A stretch of DNA of 64,000 nt from Acaryochloris sp. IP29b_bin.176 (GTDB lineage: Bacteria; Cyanobacteriota; Cyanobacteriia; Thermosynechococcales; Thermosynechococcaceae): NCBI GenBank assembly GCA_028285315.1, contig JANQPU010000041.1, positions 1-64,000 on the forward strand, read 5' to 3'. The notes under the pieces are model-generated. The model made no database searches and was not told the origin of the DNA. It saw only the letters and a list, made by a program, of their open reading frames with translations. The position numbers and the translations under genes are program-made. Below, piece by piece: positions 56,801-64,000 of this stretch; position 1 is the stretch's first letter, and every line of letters begins with the position of its first letter.

Positions 56801-58027
56801 CAGCCGCTAGAAAAACTAGCGTTTAAGCAGCAGCAGTTGGGTCTCCGTCGCGATCTGCCTGGGGAAGACAGTATCAAATTGCCGTCTCCAGCGGCAGAAG
56901 ATGTATTGACGCGGCAAAGCCATCGTCAGTTTTTAGATCAACCTATTTCCCTAGCAGCGTTGAGTGGATTTTTAGCGGGGTTGCGATCTCACACCATTCC
57001 TAACGCTCCCCTCCCCAAGTATCGCTATGCTTCTGCGGGAAGTCTCTACCCAATTCAAACCTATCTCCACGTTAATTCAGAGCGGGTCGCAGATTTAGCT
57101 GCGGGCTGGTACTACTACCAACCACAGGAGCATCGGCTGGTAACACTGTCCTCGGCAACCGCTAGATTGGATCTCTACGGTCCCCACCAGCAGCTTCACA
57201 GTGACAGCGCCTTTAGTCTTTTCCTGGTTGCCGAAATGGCAGCCATTGAACCTGTCTACGGCGATCAAGCCCGTGACTTTTGCCTCATCGAAACTGGCTA
57301 TATGGGGCAGCTGCTGATGGAATCTGCACCTGGTTTTGAGTTGGGTCTTTGCCCGATTGGTGGGTTTAACCCCACAGCTCTCCAGCAAACGCTCCAGCTT
57401 AGTGAGCAACAGCAACCCCTCCATGCTCTGATAGGTGGTGCCATTGACCCCAGATGGTCTCAGCAGTGGATGGCCGTTAGTCGTCCGCCTCGTCAGACCT
57501 CAATCACCGATACCCTGAGAACCCACTTGAGTCACAGCCTACCCAGCTACATGGTGCCCACTCGCTATCAGTTGTTGGAGGCAATTCCACTAACCGCAAA
57601 CGGTAAGGTTGATCGCCAAGCACTGCCAAGACCGACAATCGGGACCACCGCTGAATATGTTGCACCCACCACGCCCACTGAGGCCACCATTGTAGAGCTG
57701 TGGCAAACCCTCCTAGAGATTGAATCAGTAGGTATCCACGACAACTTCTTTGAGGTGGGAGGACATTCCCTGTCCGCGATGCAGCTCCTGTCACAACTTC
57801 AACAGGTTTTTGCCGTAGACCTGAGTTTTGTCCAATTATTCGGGGCCATGACTCCTGCAACCCAGGCTCAGCTCGTTATTGCTGCCCAGCAAGAGAGCCC
57901 GTCTCAAGCCTCTCAAACCATTCAGCCTGTCCCACGGCAAATGGCTGCATCCACCCTAAGAGTTGATGACCTGTCTAACGAAGCCGTGGATGATTTATTG
58001 GCCCAACTGCTCACCGATGAGAGTTAG
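50801..58027 (+). CDS. NRPS C-A(Ala)-PCP-Cy-A(Cys)-Ox-PCP, thiazole-forming
   Basis: A 2408-residue NRPS. Module 1 has a C domain (~45-480; HHIVSDR at 179-185, Arg in place of the usual Gly), an A domain (~507-997) with pocket D-L-F-N-N-A-L-T-Y, a code associated with Ala, and a PCP with S1041. Module 2 begins with a cyclisation domain (~1105-1530) that has D1231-VLIG-D1236-AW-S1239 in place of HHxxxDG, so it condenses and then cyclises Cys to a thiazoline. Its A domain (~1553-2278) reads D-L-Y-N-L-S-L-I-W, the classic Cys code. An FMN oxidase of nitroreductase fold (~2010-2235; SHRQFLDQPIS, ASAGSLYPIQTYLHV) is inserted before A10, oxidising thiazoline to thiazole. The final PCP has S2323. 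GGAGGA (50791-50796) is the ribosome site; the start overlaps the upstream stop by eight bases. Confidence 0.93.
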   Translation: MSKFYQQLASLTPEQRALFEQKLAKKGLQNPAANHIPSRSPQQSIPLSFAQQRLWFVQQLAPDNKAYNVASVLKLQGPLNIPALEKSLNTVVERHETLRTRFQLSIQDEGDRQPEQIIDPPVFRELTVIDYRSAADPQAAAEAKIQALTQAPFDLTGSILRTALLQVDTETHLLVLATHHIVSDRWSVMVFLREMTILYKAFTQGQSSPLPSLPIQYADWAIWQRQQLQGDKLQAQIDYWTNQLDGELPVLDLPRDRSYGSVATYQGAQLPLTISPQFSEQLKALASQSQVTLFTLLLTAFKVLLHRYTGSDDIVVGSEIANRDRAETEGLIGLLVNTLVFRSDLSENPRFSDLLQTVRETVLGGLAHQDLPFEKLVEVINPERHLSQMMPLFQVKLDLQQVKVQPMQLEGLTLERYPLEDNQAKYELRFNLQDTDQGITGQVEYNRDLFNSRTIEQMVGHFQTLLAGIVVDPSQRLTDLPLLSAVEQQTILIDWNQTERDYPKDDCIHQLFEAQAKKTPEAIALTQSQTALTYADLNCQANRLANYLRSLDVGCETRVGVCMDRSCQMVVALLAILKAGGTYVPLDPAYPGERLVFIVEDANIPILLTQGEKVDLDTHHPLHVIDLDQLSDLTGTENLEPLSTPNHLAYVIYTSGSTGRPKGVAIEHRSTVTLLHWAKEQFSVEELSGVLAATSICFDLSVFELFVPLSWGGRIVLVENALALPDLSVVTNVSLINTVPSVLNQLLKVGALPTSVQTVNLAGEALPGTLVQQLQQLPHIQHIYNLYGPSEDTTYSTCAALNNETVSAAPVPIGRPIANTQAYVLDRYQQPVPVGVVGELYLGGAGLARGYLNRSELTETSFVQDLIETTGGAKVYRTGDRVRYRPDGQLEFLGRFDHQVKIRGFRIEIGEVETALRQHPDVQDAVVIAHGETDKQLVAYVVPKNSGATEPSLIEALRTALTEQLPAYLVPTLWMELETLPQLPNGKINRRALPQPETQPRGIYVAPRSATETALAKVWEGVLQQSRIGIHDNFFELGGHSLLAIQIVAQAEAALERKIPLRMLFQTPTIAGLATQIEHDGAQAKANARPPLTVDLTQRHQPFPLTDIQQAYWLGRAQAFELGNIGTHGYREIEVTGLTVPQVEVALNELIERHDMLRAVVNPDGQQQILPQVSRYAIAVTDLRTGAAEPALRELRDRLSHQVFNPEQWPLFQIEAAQLNDDKIRFFVSFDVLIGDAWSFQLLGLELSQLLQGQSLPPLTVSFRDYVIAEHAFRDTAAYQHAWDYWQQRLPELPPAPDLPLTMAPSQVESPRFERRSGRLEPEQWEQLKQKAFRASLTPSGLVLAAFAEVLATWSRQPQFTLNLTLFNRHSAHPEVNRLVGDFTASLLLAVDNGETDSFVTRAQKLQTQLWNDLDHRAVSGVQVLRELARQQNRSPGALMPVVFTSTLNQAIPDPVNRAWQTETVFSISQTSQVYLDHQVSEIDGALVFNWDAIAALFPAGMLDQMFTAYRQLLLQLTTDDAAWQTLPQLAPTEHVAALNQTDGELTTDDTLLHTLFFRQALQQPDHPAVITPERTLTYGELAQQVQALAGQLTVTPNQVVAVSMAKGWQQVVAVLSILTAGAAYVPIDPTLPQERRWQIVSDTAAEIILTTDVTTNWPADLTQIPVTLQMVEDSQRLWQVNQAPTDLAYVIYTSGSTGTPKGVMIDHRGAVNTILDINQRFEVIKGDRIFALSSLSFDLSVYDIFGTLAAGATLVMPAAEQVRNTAHWQQLLVEHQITIWNSVPALMQLLLSELETANTSTMLRLALLSGDWIPLTLPEQFKRICPEAQLISLGGATEASIWSIFYPIETVEPNWRSIPYGRPLSNQCWYVLDENLTPCPPWVPGHLYIGGVGVAQGYWQQSQLTAERFIANPCLERKQNDTYPRLYKTGDLGCYRAEGTLEFLGREDFQVKINGYRIELGEIESALQQYPAIESAVVNGVGSELVAYVVPKVGTHSLNQPLEKLAFKQQQLGLRRDLPGEDSIKLPSPAAEDVLTRQSHRQFLDQPISLAALSGFLAGLRSHTIPNAPLPKYRYASAGSLYPIQTYLHVNSERVADLAAGWYYYQPQEHRLVTLSSATARLDLYGPHQQLHSDSAFSLFLVAEMAAIEPVYGDQARDFCLIETGYMGQLLMESAPGFELGLCPIGGFNPTALQQTLQLSEQQQPLHALIGGAIDPRWSQQWMAVSRPPRQTSITDTLRTHLSHSLPSYMVPTRYQLLEAIPLTANGKVDRQALPRPTIGTTAEYVAPTTPTEATIVELWQTLLEIESVGIHDNFFEVGGHSLSAMQLLSQLQQVFAVDLSFVQLFGAMTPATQAQLVIAAQQESPSQASQTIQPVPRQMAASTLRVDDLSNEAVDDLLAQLLTDES

Positions 58028-58038
58028 GAGGTTGCCCG

Positions 58039-61000
58039 ATGAGCCCAGCTCCTGATTTAACCCGACTATCTCCACAGGAAAAGCGCCAGCTTTTAGCCAA
58101 ACTGATCCAGAGACAGGGTGAAGGCCCATCTTCTTCTCCAGCACCGCAAACATTTCCCCTTGCCTTTTCTCAGCAGCGACTCTGGTTTATTGACCAATTG
58201 GGACCGGGACAGACCGTCTACACCATTCCAGGCGCCATTCGACTTCAAGGCCCCCTGCAGGTGGATCTACTCCAGCGATGTCTGAATGAGATTGTGGCCC
58301 GCCATGAAATTTTGCGCACCCGGTTTATTGATCAGCAAGGTGAACCATTACAAGTTGTTGAAGCCCATTTATCTATCGATTTACCCATCATTGAGGTCGA
58401 GGTTGATCTAGCGGGTAAAGATAGCGAACCATTAACGAAAGCCTTTGCGGCCCACCTAAAATCCCTTGTTGCTCAGCCCTTTGACCTAGCGACGGGGCCG
58501 CTGCTGCGCTGTCAACTGCTGCGCCTTAACGAGGGCGATCATGTTCTCGCCCTGACGGTACATCACATTGTGGCTGATTACTGGTCGCTAAGAGTGCTGA
58601 TGCAGGAAATTGCGCTGCTCTATCCCGCATTGTCGACCGGAAAACCCTCCCCCCTGCCCCCTTTACCGATCCAGTATGCGGACTATGCGGTGTGGCAGCA
58701 TGAGCAGCAACAACTCCAAACACAGCTTGATTATTGGCTTCAGAAGCTGGCAAATCCGCCGTCTGTGTTACAACTGCCTATCGATTACCCTCGACCCGCA
58801 GTGCAAACATTCAAAGGGGCGCGACGGCACTTTGCTCTGGCATCGGATCTCTCCATCGGATTGGAAACTCTGGCCCAAAAGCATCAAACCACGCTATTTA
58901 TGACGCTGTTAGCAGCGTTTAAGGTGCTGCTCTATCGCTACACGAACCAAGTCGATATCTTGGTGGGATCGACGGTGACCAATCGAGATCGGGCAGAACT
59001 CCAGACTTTAATTGGCTTGTTCGTTAATAACCTAGTTTTTCGCAGTCAAGTTGAGCCAGATCTGAGCTTTGTGCAGCTCTTAATGCAAATCAAAAGCACG
59101 GCACTGGAAGCCTATGCTCACCAAGATATTCCGTTTGAGCAAGTGGTGGATGCGCTCCAAATCGATCGCCAGCTCAGCCATAACGTTCTGTTCCAGGTGA
59201 TGTTTATTCTCCATAACACTCCTAAAACGGCCTTGACGCTTCCAGACTTAACAGTGACGGCATTGGAATTGACCAATAACGCGTCTCGCTTTGACCTGAG
59301 CTTGGACATGTACGAAACCGAGTCTGGGTTAACAGGGGTGTTTGAATACAATACCGATTTATTTTCAGCCAGCACCATTGACCGAATGGTGGGGCATTTT
59401 GAAACTTTGCTTCAGGGAATTGTGGCTCAACCAAATGCAGAAATTTGTCAATTACCCCTTTTAACCACAGCTGAACAGCAGACCCTAGCAGCATGGAACC
59501 AGACTGAAGAAGCCATTCCAGCAATTAATGCCCACCAATTATTTGAGGCCCAGGTTGAAAAGAAAGGAGATGCGATCGCCCTCTCAGTTGATCATAGTCA
59601 CGCGGATCAAATTTTCTCCCAGTTTGTTACCCCTGAAACACCTTGGACTTACCAATATTTGAATCAGCGAGCTAACCAAGTAGCTCGTTATCTCCAAAGT
59701 TTAGGGGCGGACCCCGGCAGCCGTATTGCTTTTGCCCTCGATCGGGGACCTGACCTTGTAATCGTTATCCTGGCCATTTTGAAGTGTGGAGGGATCTATA
59801 TCCCCCTTGACCCCAGTCATCCCGCTGAACGCCTGCAATATGTGCTAGCAGATTCGGGTGCGGCATTCTTTTTGGCTTCATCTGACGCTGGAATAGAATT
59901 ACCAGACGCATCTGCGCATCTTCAAAGGGTTGATCTCAAAGCTGTACCAGCCCAGATTGAGCAGCACGCCTTAGACAATCTTGTCGTTCCGATTAGGCCA
60001 GATGACTTGGCCTACATGATCTACACCAGTGGGAGTACTGGCAAACCGAAAGGCGTTCCGATTTGTCATCGCAGTCTGGTTAACCTACTGACCTCAATGG
60101 CCCATGCCCCCGGTATTACAGCTAAGGATACTTTGCTAGCGGTGACCACGGTCGCTTTTGATATTGCGACTTTAGAGCTGCTACTACCCCTAACGGTAGG
60201 GGCTCGATTGGCCATCGCTAGTACTGAAATCGTCTGTGATGCTAGTCGTCTGATCATGCAAATTGCTGTTGATGACATTACCGTCATGCAGGCGACTCCG
60301 GCCACTTGGCGATTACTGATCGAAGCAGGTTGGGAAGGAAACGCTAATCTCAAAATTCTTTGCGGTGGCGAAGCCCTAGATTCAACCCTCGCTCAAGATC
60401 TGCTGCCCCGCTGCAATCAGCTGTGGAACATGTATGGTCCCACTGAAACCACGATCTGGTCAGGTGCCCTCCAGGTCGATGCCGTGGAATTAATGACTGT
60501 TCCCATTGGTGGTGCGATTCACAACACCCAGTTCCATGTGCTTGATCCACAGCAACAGCCTGTTTCCATTGGTATTCCTGGTGAACTCTATATTAGTGGT
60601 GCGGGTCTAAGTCCTGGATATTGGCATCGCTCAGACCTGACAGCAGCACGGTTTCTTTCTGGTCAAGACATTAGCGACACTCGGCTCTACAGGACGGGCG
60701 ATCGTGTACGGTATCGTGCAGACGGAACTCTAGACTATCTGGGTCGGTTTGATCACCAAATTAAGCTGCGTGGATTCCGCATTGATCCAGGAGAAATTGA
60801 AGCCGTTCTGCTCAGCCATGACCATATCGAGCAAGCGCTAGTTATCCTGGCCGGAGATGACTCCCAATTAGTCGCCTATTGTAAGGTTCTAGGGAATAAT
60901 GGTTTGGCCTCTGGGACCGTTCGTCAGTTCCTCAGTCAGCAATTACCAGCTTACATGCTTCCCAGCATATATGTTTGGCTAACTGAGTTTCCACTGACGC

Positions 61001-64000
61001 CCAATGGCAAAATCGACCGTCAAGCTTTACCGGCTCCCGTATCAGCTCACAACGATGAGGGGACCATCCCACCTCGAACAAAGACGGAACAGCAGCTCGC
61101 CCAAATTTGGGCTGAAGTCTTAAACCACCCTACCATCAGCGTCAACGACAACTTCTTTGACCTGGGAGGACATTCATTGCTAGCAGCCCGCGTGATTGCT
61201 AGGCTTCAAACCGCATTTAAAGTAACAGTACCCTTGCGGGCTTTATTTGAGTCTCCCCACCTTTCTGACTTGGCCCAGATCATTGATGCAGCTCAAGGTG
61301 AGACCGATCAACTGATTCAACCTGTTTCAAGAGAACAGGCGTTGCCACTATCCTTTGCCCAGCAACGACAGTGGGTCCTCGCCCAACTAGAGCCAGAGAG
61401 CGGTTTTTACAATATTCCTGCTGCTGTTTGCTTGGAAGGTCAGTTTTCTTTTTCCCTCCTGGAAGAAAGTCTGAATCTTCTTTGCCAGCGCCATGAAGGG
61501 CTACGAACCTGTTTTCGATCCAATGATGGGGCAGCTGAATTAGTAATCATGCCTCAGGTTAAGCTGTCCGTAGCCTATACCCATCTACCCAATGCCTCAG
61601 AAGAAACCATTCATAACCAGCTCCAGGTTGAAGCTCAGCGCCCATTTGACCTGAAAACGGCTCCGCTGTTAAGAGTCCAGGTGTTTCAAGTCGGCCCACA
61701 AACCCATGTGGTCTCTTTGGTGATTCATCATATTGTGGCGGATGCCTGGTCTGTAGGGCTTTTGGTGCAGGAGTTGGTATCAGTCTATGGTCAACTTCGG
61801 GCCCAACAGTCCGTTAAACTACCGCCCCTCCCCCTGCAATACGTTGATTATGCAGCCTGGCAACGGACCCTCGACCTGGCTGCCCAACTCCGATATTGGC
61901 AACAGCAGCTGGCGGATACCCCCCCCTTGTTGCCGCTACCAACGGACTACCCCCGATCAGCTACACAACAGTTTGCAGGGGGTAGCTATCGCTTTACCCT
62001 GGCGCCAGAGCAGGCCAGTGCATTAAAACACCTGAGTCAAGGGCAAAATACCACGCGATTTATGACCCTATTAGCGGCTTTTAAAGTGCTACTCTACCGA
62101 TACAGTGGTGCGACTGATTTAGTGGTTGGGACGCCGATTGCTCATCGCCCGCAGGCCGCTCTTGAAGGCATTGTAGGCATGTTTGTCAACACCTTAGTTC
62201 TGCGAAGTCACTTATCTGCCGGGCTGTCTTTTGTAGAGCTGCTTCAACAGGTTCGGGAGACAGCATTAAATGCTTATGGTCATCAAGATGTTCCCTTTGA
62301 GCAGGTGATTGATGCCCTCAATATTCCTCGAACTTGGAGTTACTCACCTTTATTCCAAGTTATGTTTGTCTGGCAAGCCCAGGCTAACCAGCTCGCAGCT
62401 GAGGTTAATGGCTTAAGCTGGTCAACCGTTGCCTTGGAGAGTACGACTACCAAGGTCGATTTAACCCTCTTTATGGCTGAGGATGAGGGTCACCTAAGGG
62501 GCAGATTTGAATATCGTCAGGACTTATTTGCTCCCGCCACCATTGAATCCATGGCAGAAGCCTTCTGTACCTTGCTTGGGGCGATTAGCCAAACGCCCCA
62601 AGCAACTGTTTCAGCACTGCCGCTGCTCCCGCCACGACAACGACAACAGCTGATCCAGTGGAATGTTCCCTTATCCTTTGCTTCCAGCGAACTGTGCTTG
62701 CATCATCTTTTTGAGCAGCAGGTTTTGAAGACGCCAACGTCTACAGCCCTAAGGGTTCAAAACCAACAGTTCACCTATCAGGAACTGGATACTCGTGCGA
62801 ATCAGATGGCCCAATATCTTCAATTTTTGGGTATTGGACCTGAATCTCGGGTAGGGGTTTGTTTAGGCCGGTCCGTTGATTTGGTGGTGGCCATTTTAGC
62901 GATTCTTAAGGCTGGTGGGGCCTATGTGCCGCTGGATCCTACCTATCCCATGAGCAGATTGAATTACATTCTGGAGGATGCCCAGATTTTTGTGGTGTTG
63001 ACAGAGCAAAAGTATCGAGAGTTTACGGCTTCCCTGTCAGACCCCTTGCATATTGTCTTTCTAGATGTCCCCATCAAGACCGTTTCCCCGACTGACTCCA
63101 TCACAGTGCAGTCTGATAATCTGGCCTATATTATCTACACGAGTGGCAGTACTGGCAGACCCAAGGGGGTAGCGATTGAACACCATAGTCCTGTTGCTTT
63201 GGTTCAGTGGGCCCAGGCTACATTCTCTGCTGAGCAGCTTACAGGGGTTTTGGCTTCCACTTCAATTTGCTTTGATCTTTCCGTATTCGAACTCTTTGTT
63301 CCCCTTAGCAGCGGCGGCACCATCATCCTGGCAGATGATGTGCTCCAGGTACCTGAACTACCGGCAAAGGAAGCGATTACGCTGATTAACACGGTCCCCA
63401 CGGCCATTGCTGAGCTGATGAGTCTGGAAGGAATTCCTCGAAATGTTTCGACGATTAATCTAGCTGGGGAGCCAATTCCACCCATTCTAGTCAACCAGCT
63501 TTACCAGCTGGAATCGATCGAGAACGTCTTTAACCTCTATGGTCCGTCGGAGGATACCACCTACTCAACCTATATTGGCTTAGAAGCTGATACAGAGGTC
63601 GTGCCGATTGGTCAGCCTATCGCAAATACGCAGGCATATATTCTAGATGATCGCCTTAATCCTGTGCCGATTGGGATGCCAGGGGAACTCCATTTAGCGG
63701 GGGAGGGCATAGCTCGTGGCTATTGGCAGCGGCCAGAATTGACGGCGGAGCGTTTTATCCCTAATGCTTTCGCAGGGCCTAAAGAGAAGGACAGGCTCTA
63801 TAAAACAGGGGATCGGGTCCGGTATCGACCAGATGGGCAGCTTGAATTTCTGGGTCGGATGGATGCCCAAGTGAAGTTGCGTGGGTTTCGCATTGAGCTT
63901 GGCGAAATTGAGGCGGCACTGCTACAGCATCCTGAGATTACTCAGGCAGTTGCGAGTGTCTGGACAGATAATCAGGGCAATCAGCGCTTGGTGGCCTATC
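58039..64000 (+). CDS. NRPS C-A(Gly)-PCP-C-A(Ala)..., truncated by the right edge
   Basis: An open frame from ATG 58039, preceded by AGGAGG at 58026-58031, runs to the edge: 1987 residues, no stop. A helical docking segment (~8-30) is followed by C1 (~40-475; HHIVADY at 175-181), A1 (~498-1000) with pocket D-I-L-Q-L-G-M-I-W, a Gly-type code, and PCP (GGHSLLAA, S1046). C2 (~1103-1530) has HHIVADA at 1230-1236. A2 (from ~1555) reads D-L-F-N-N-A-L-T-Y, the same Ala-type code as in the upstream NRPS, and is cut off just before its C-terminal lobe is complete. It should add Gly and then Ala after the thiazole. At least one more carrier protein, and a release domain here or in a later gene, must lie beyond the edge. 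Confidence 0.9.
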   Translation, partial: MSPAPDLTRLSPQEKRQLLAKLIQRQGEGPSSSPAPQTFPLAFSQQRLWFIDQLGPGQTVYTIPGAIRLQGPLQVDLLQRCLNEIVARHEILRTRFIDQQGEPLQVVEAHLSIDLPIIEVEVDLAGKDSEPLTKAFAAHLKSLVAQPFDLATGPLLRCQLLRLNEGDHVLALTVHHIVADYWSLRVLMQEIALLYPALSTGKPSPLPPLPIQYADYAVWQHEQQQLQTQLDYWLQKLANPPSVLQLPIDYPRPAVQTFKGARRHFALASDLSIGLETLAQKHQTTLFMTLLAAFKVLLYRYTNQVDILVGSTVTNRDRAELQTLIGLFVNNLVFRSQVEPDLSFVQLLMQIKSTALEAYAHQDIPFEQVVDALQIDRQLSHNVLFQVMFILHNTPKTALTLPDLTVTALELTNNASRFDLSLDMYETESGLTGVFEYNTDLFSASTIDRMVGHFETLLQGIVAQPNAEICQLPLLTTAEQQTLAAWNQTEEAIPAINAHQLFEAQVEKKGDAIALSVDHSHADQIFSQFVTPETPWTYQYLNQRANQVARYLQSLGADPGSRIAFALDRGPDLVIVILAILKCGGIYIPLDPSHPAERLQYVLADSGAAFFLASSDAGIELPDASAHLQRVDLKAVPAQIEQHALDNLVVPIRPDDLAYMIYTSGSTGKPKGVPICHRSLVNLLTSMAHAPGITAKDTLLAVTTVAFDIATLELLLPLTVGARLAIASTEIVCDASRLIMQIAVDDITVMQATPATWRLLIEAGWEGNANLKILCGGEALDSTLAQDLLPRCNQLWNMYGPTETTIWSGALQVDAVELMTVPIGGAIHNTQFHVLDPQQQPVSIGIPGELYISGAGLSPGYWHRSDLTAARFLSGQDISDTRLYRTGDRVRYRADGTLDYLGRFDHQIKLRGFRIDPGEIEAVLLSHDHIEQALVILAGDDSQLVAYCKVLGNNGLASGTVRQFLSQQLPAYMLPSIYVWLTEFPLTPNGKIDRQALPAPVSAHNDEGTIPPRTKTEQQLAQIWAEVLNHPTISVNDNFFDLGGHSLLAARVIARLQTAFKVTVPLRALFESPHLSDLAQIIDAAQGETDQLIQPVSREQALPLSFAQQRQWVLAQLEPESGFYNIPAAVCLEGQFSFSLLEESLNLLCQRHEGLRTCFRSNDGAAELVIMPQVKLSVAYTHLPNASEETIHNQLQVEAQRPFDLKTAPLLRVQVFQVGPQTHVVSLVIHHIVADAWSVGLLVQELVSVYGQLRAQQSVKLPPLPLQYVDYAAWQRTLDLAAQLRYWQQQLADTPPLLPLPTDYPRSATQQFAGGSYRFTLAPEQASALKHLSQGQNTTRFMTLLAAFKVLLYRYSGATDLVVGTPIAHRPQAALEGIVGMFVNTLVLRSHLSAGLSFVELLQQVRETALNAYGHQDVPFEQVIDALNIPRTWSYSPLFQVMFVWQAQANQLAAEVNGLSWSTVALESTTTKVDLTLFMAEDEGHLRGRFEYRQDLFAPATIESMAEAFCTLLGAISQTPQATVSALPLLPPRQRQQLIQWNVPLSFASSELCLHHLFEQQVLKTPTSTALRVQNQQFTYQELDTRANQMAQYLQFLGIGPESRVGVCLGRSVDLVVAILAILKAGGAYVPLDPTYPMSRLNYILEDAQIFVVLTEQKYREFTASLSDPLHIVFLDVPIKTVSPTDSITVQSDNLAYIIYTSGSTGRPKGVAIEHHSPVALVQWAQATFSAEQLTGVLASTSICFDLSVFELFVPLSSGGTIILADDVLQVPELPAKEAITLINTVPTAIAELMSLEGIPRNVSTINLAGEPIPPILVNQLYQLESIENVFNLYGPSEDTTYSTYIGLEADTEVVPIGQPIANTQAYILDDRLNPVPIGMPGELHLAGEGIARGYWQRPELTAERFIPNAFAGPKEKDRLYKTGDRVRYRPDGQLEFLGRMDAQVKLRGFRIELGEIEAALLQHPEITQAVASVWTDNQGNQRLVAY

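Noticed and set aside
57504-57860. 118-codon antisense frame, and others of 60-150 codons opposite or out of phase with the PKS/NRPS genes (e.g. 50357-50818, 25823-26212, 7520-7888)
   Set aside because: They mirror conserved carrier, KS or A-domain coding on the main strand, carry no domain motifs or ribosome sites, and are expected shadows in GC-balanced long genes.
1-64000. CRISPR arrays, tRNA or rRNA genes
   Set aside because: No regularly spaced direct repeats, cloverleaf-like segments or rRNA stretches were noticed in the few intergenic regions.

Overview
The window looks like cyanobacterial chromosome. The palindrome GCGATCGC (HIP1), typical of many cyanobacteria, occurs repeatedly both in the left flank and inside the large genes (for example near 1660, 2711, 11819, 18775, 21424, 29822, 38462 and 41885). 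The gene families (FAAL, C-methylating type I PKS, luciferase-like monooxygenase, large NRPSs) also fit. Genus and product cannot be named from the sequence alone. All supported genes lie on the + strand.

Left flank (1-5184): the last 39 codons of a HlyD-type membrane-fusion protein, then about 560 bases with little coding evidence but with inverted repeats, then a two-gene ABC-2 exporter. The exporter is an ATPase plus a long permease fused to an M1-aminopeptidase-like domain that has lost its HExxH zinc site. About 520 AT-rich bases (5185-5708) separate it from the main locus and are the likeliest place for the biosynthetic promoter.

Main locus (5709 to the right edge): a hybrid PKS/NRPS assembly line of ten genes, mostly with a few bases of spacing or overlapping stop/start codons, so probably one operon. 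Order: FAAL-ACAD-ACP loader; two near-identical KS-AT-DH-cMT-ER-KR-ACP synthases; KS-AT-KR*-CP synthase (KR* = degenerate); free-standing luciferase-like monooxygenase; NRPS C-A(Asn)-PCP-E; NRPS C-A(Gly)-PCP-C-A(Val)-PCP-E; NRPS C-A(Gly)-PCP; a second KS-AT-KR*-CP synthase; NRPS C-A(Ala)-PCP-Cy-A(Cys)-Ox-PCP; and an NRPS C-A(Gly)-PCP-C-A(Ala) that runs off the right edge.

Read colinearly (inference), a fatty acid is activated as acyl-AMP, possibly alpha,beta-desaturated, loaded on an ACP and extended twice with alpha-methylation and full reduction. It is then extended once more and oxidised by the monooxygenase, giving a 4,6-dimethyl acyl chain oxygenated at C2 (and C3). The chain acylates D-Asn-Gly-D-Val-Gly; the second Gly is extended by a malonyl unit; then Ala, a thiazole made from Cys, Gly and Ala follow. 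No thioesterase, reductase or phosphopantetheinyl transferase is visible, so the line continues beyond 64000. I do not recognise this module order as any characterised cyanobacterial lipopeptide.
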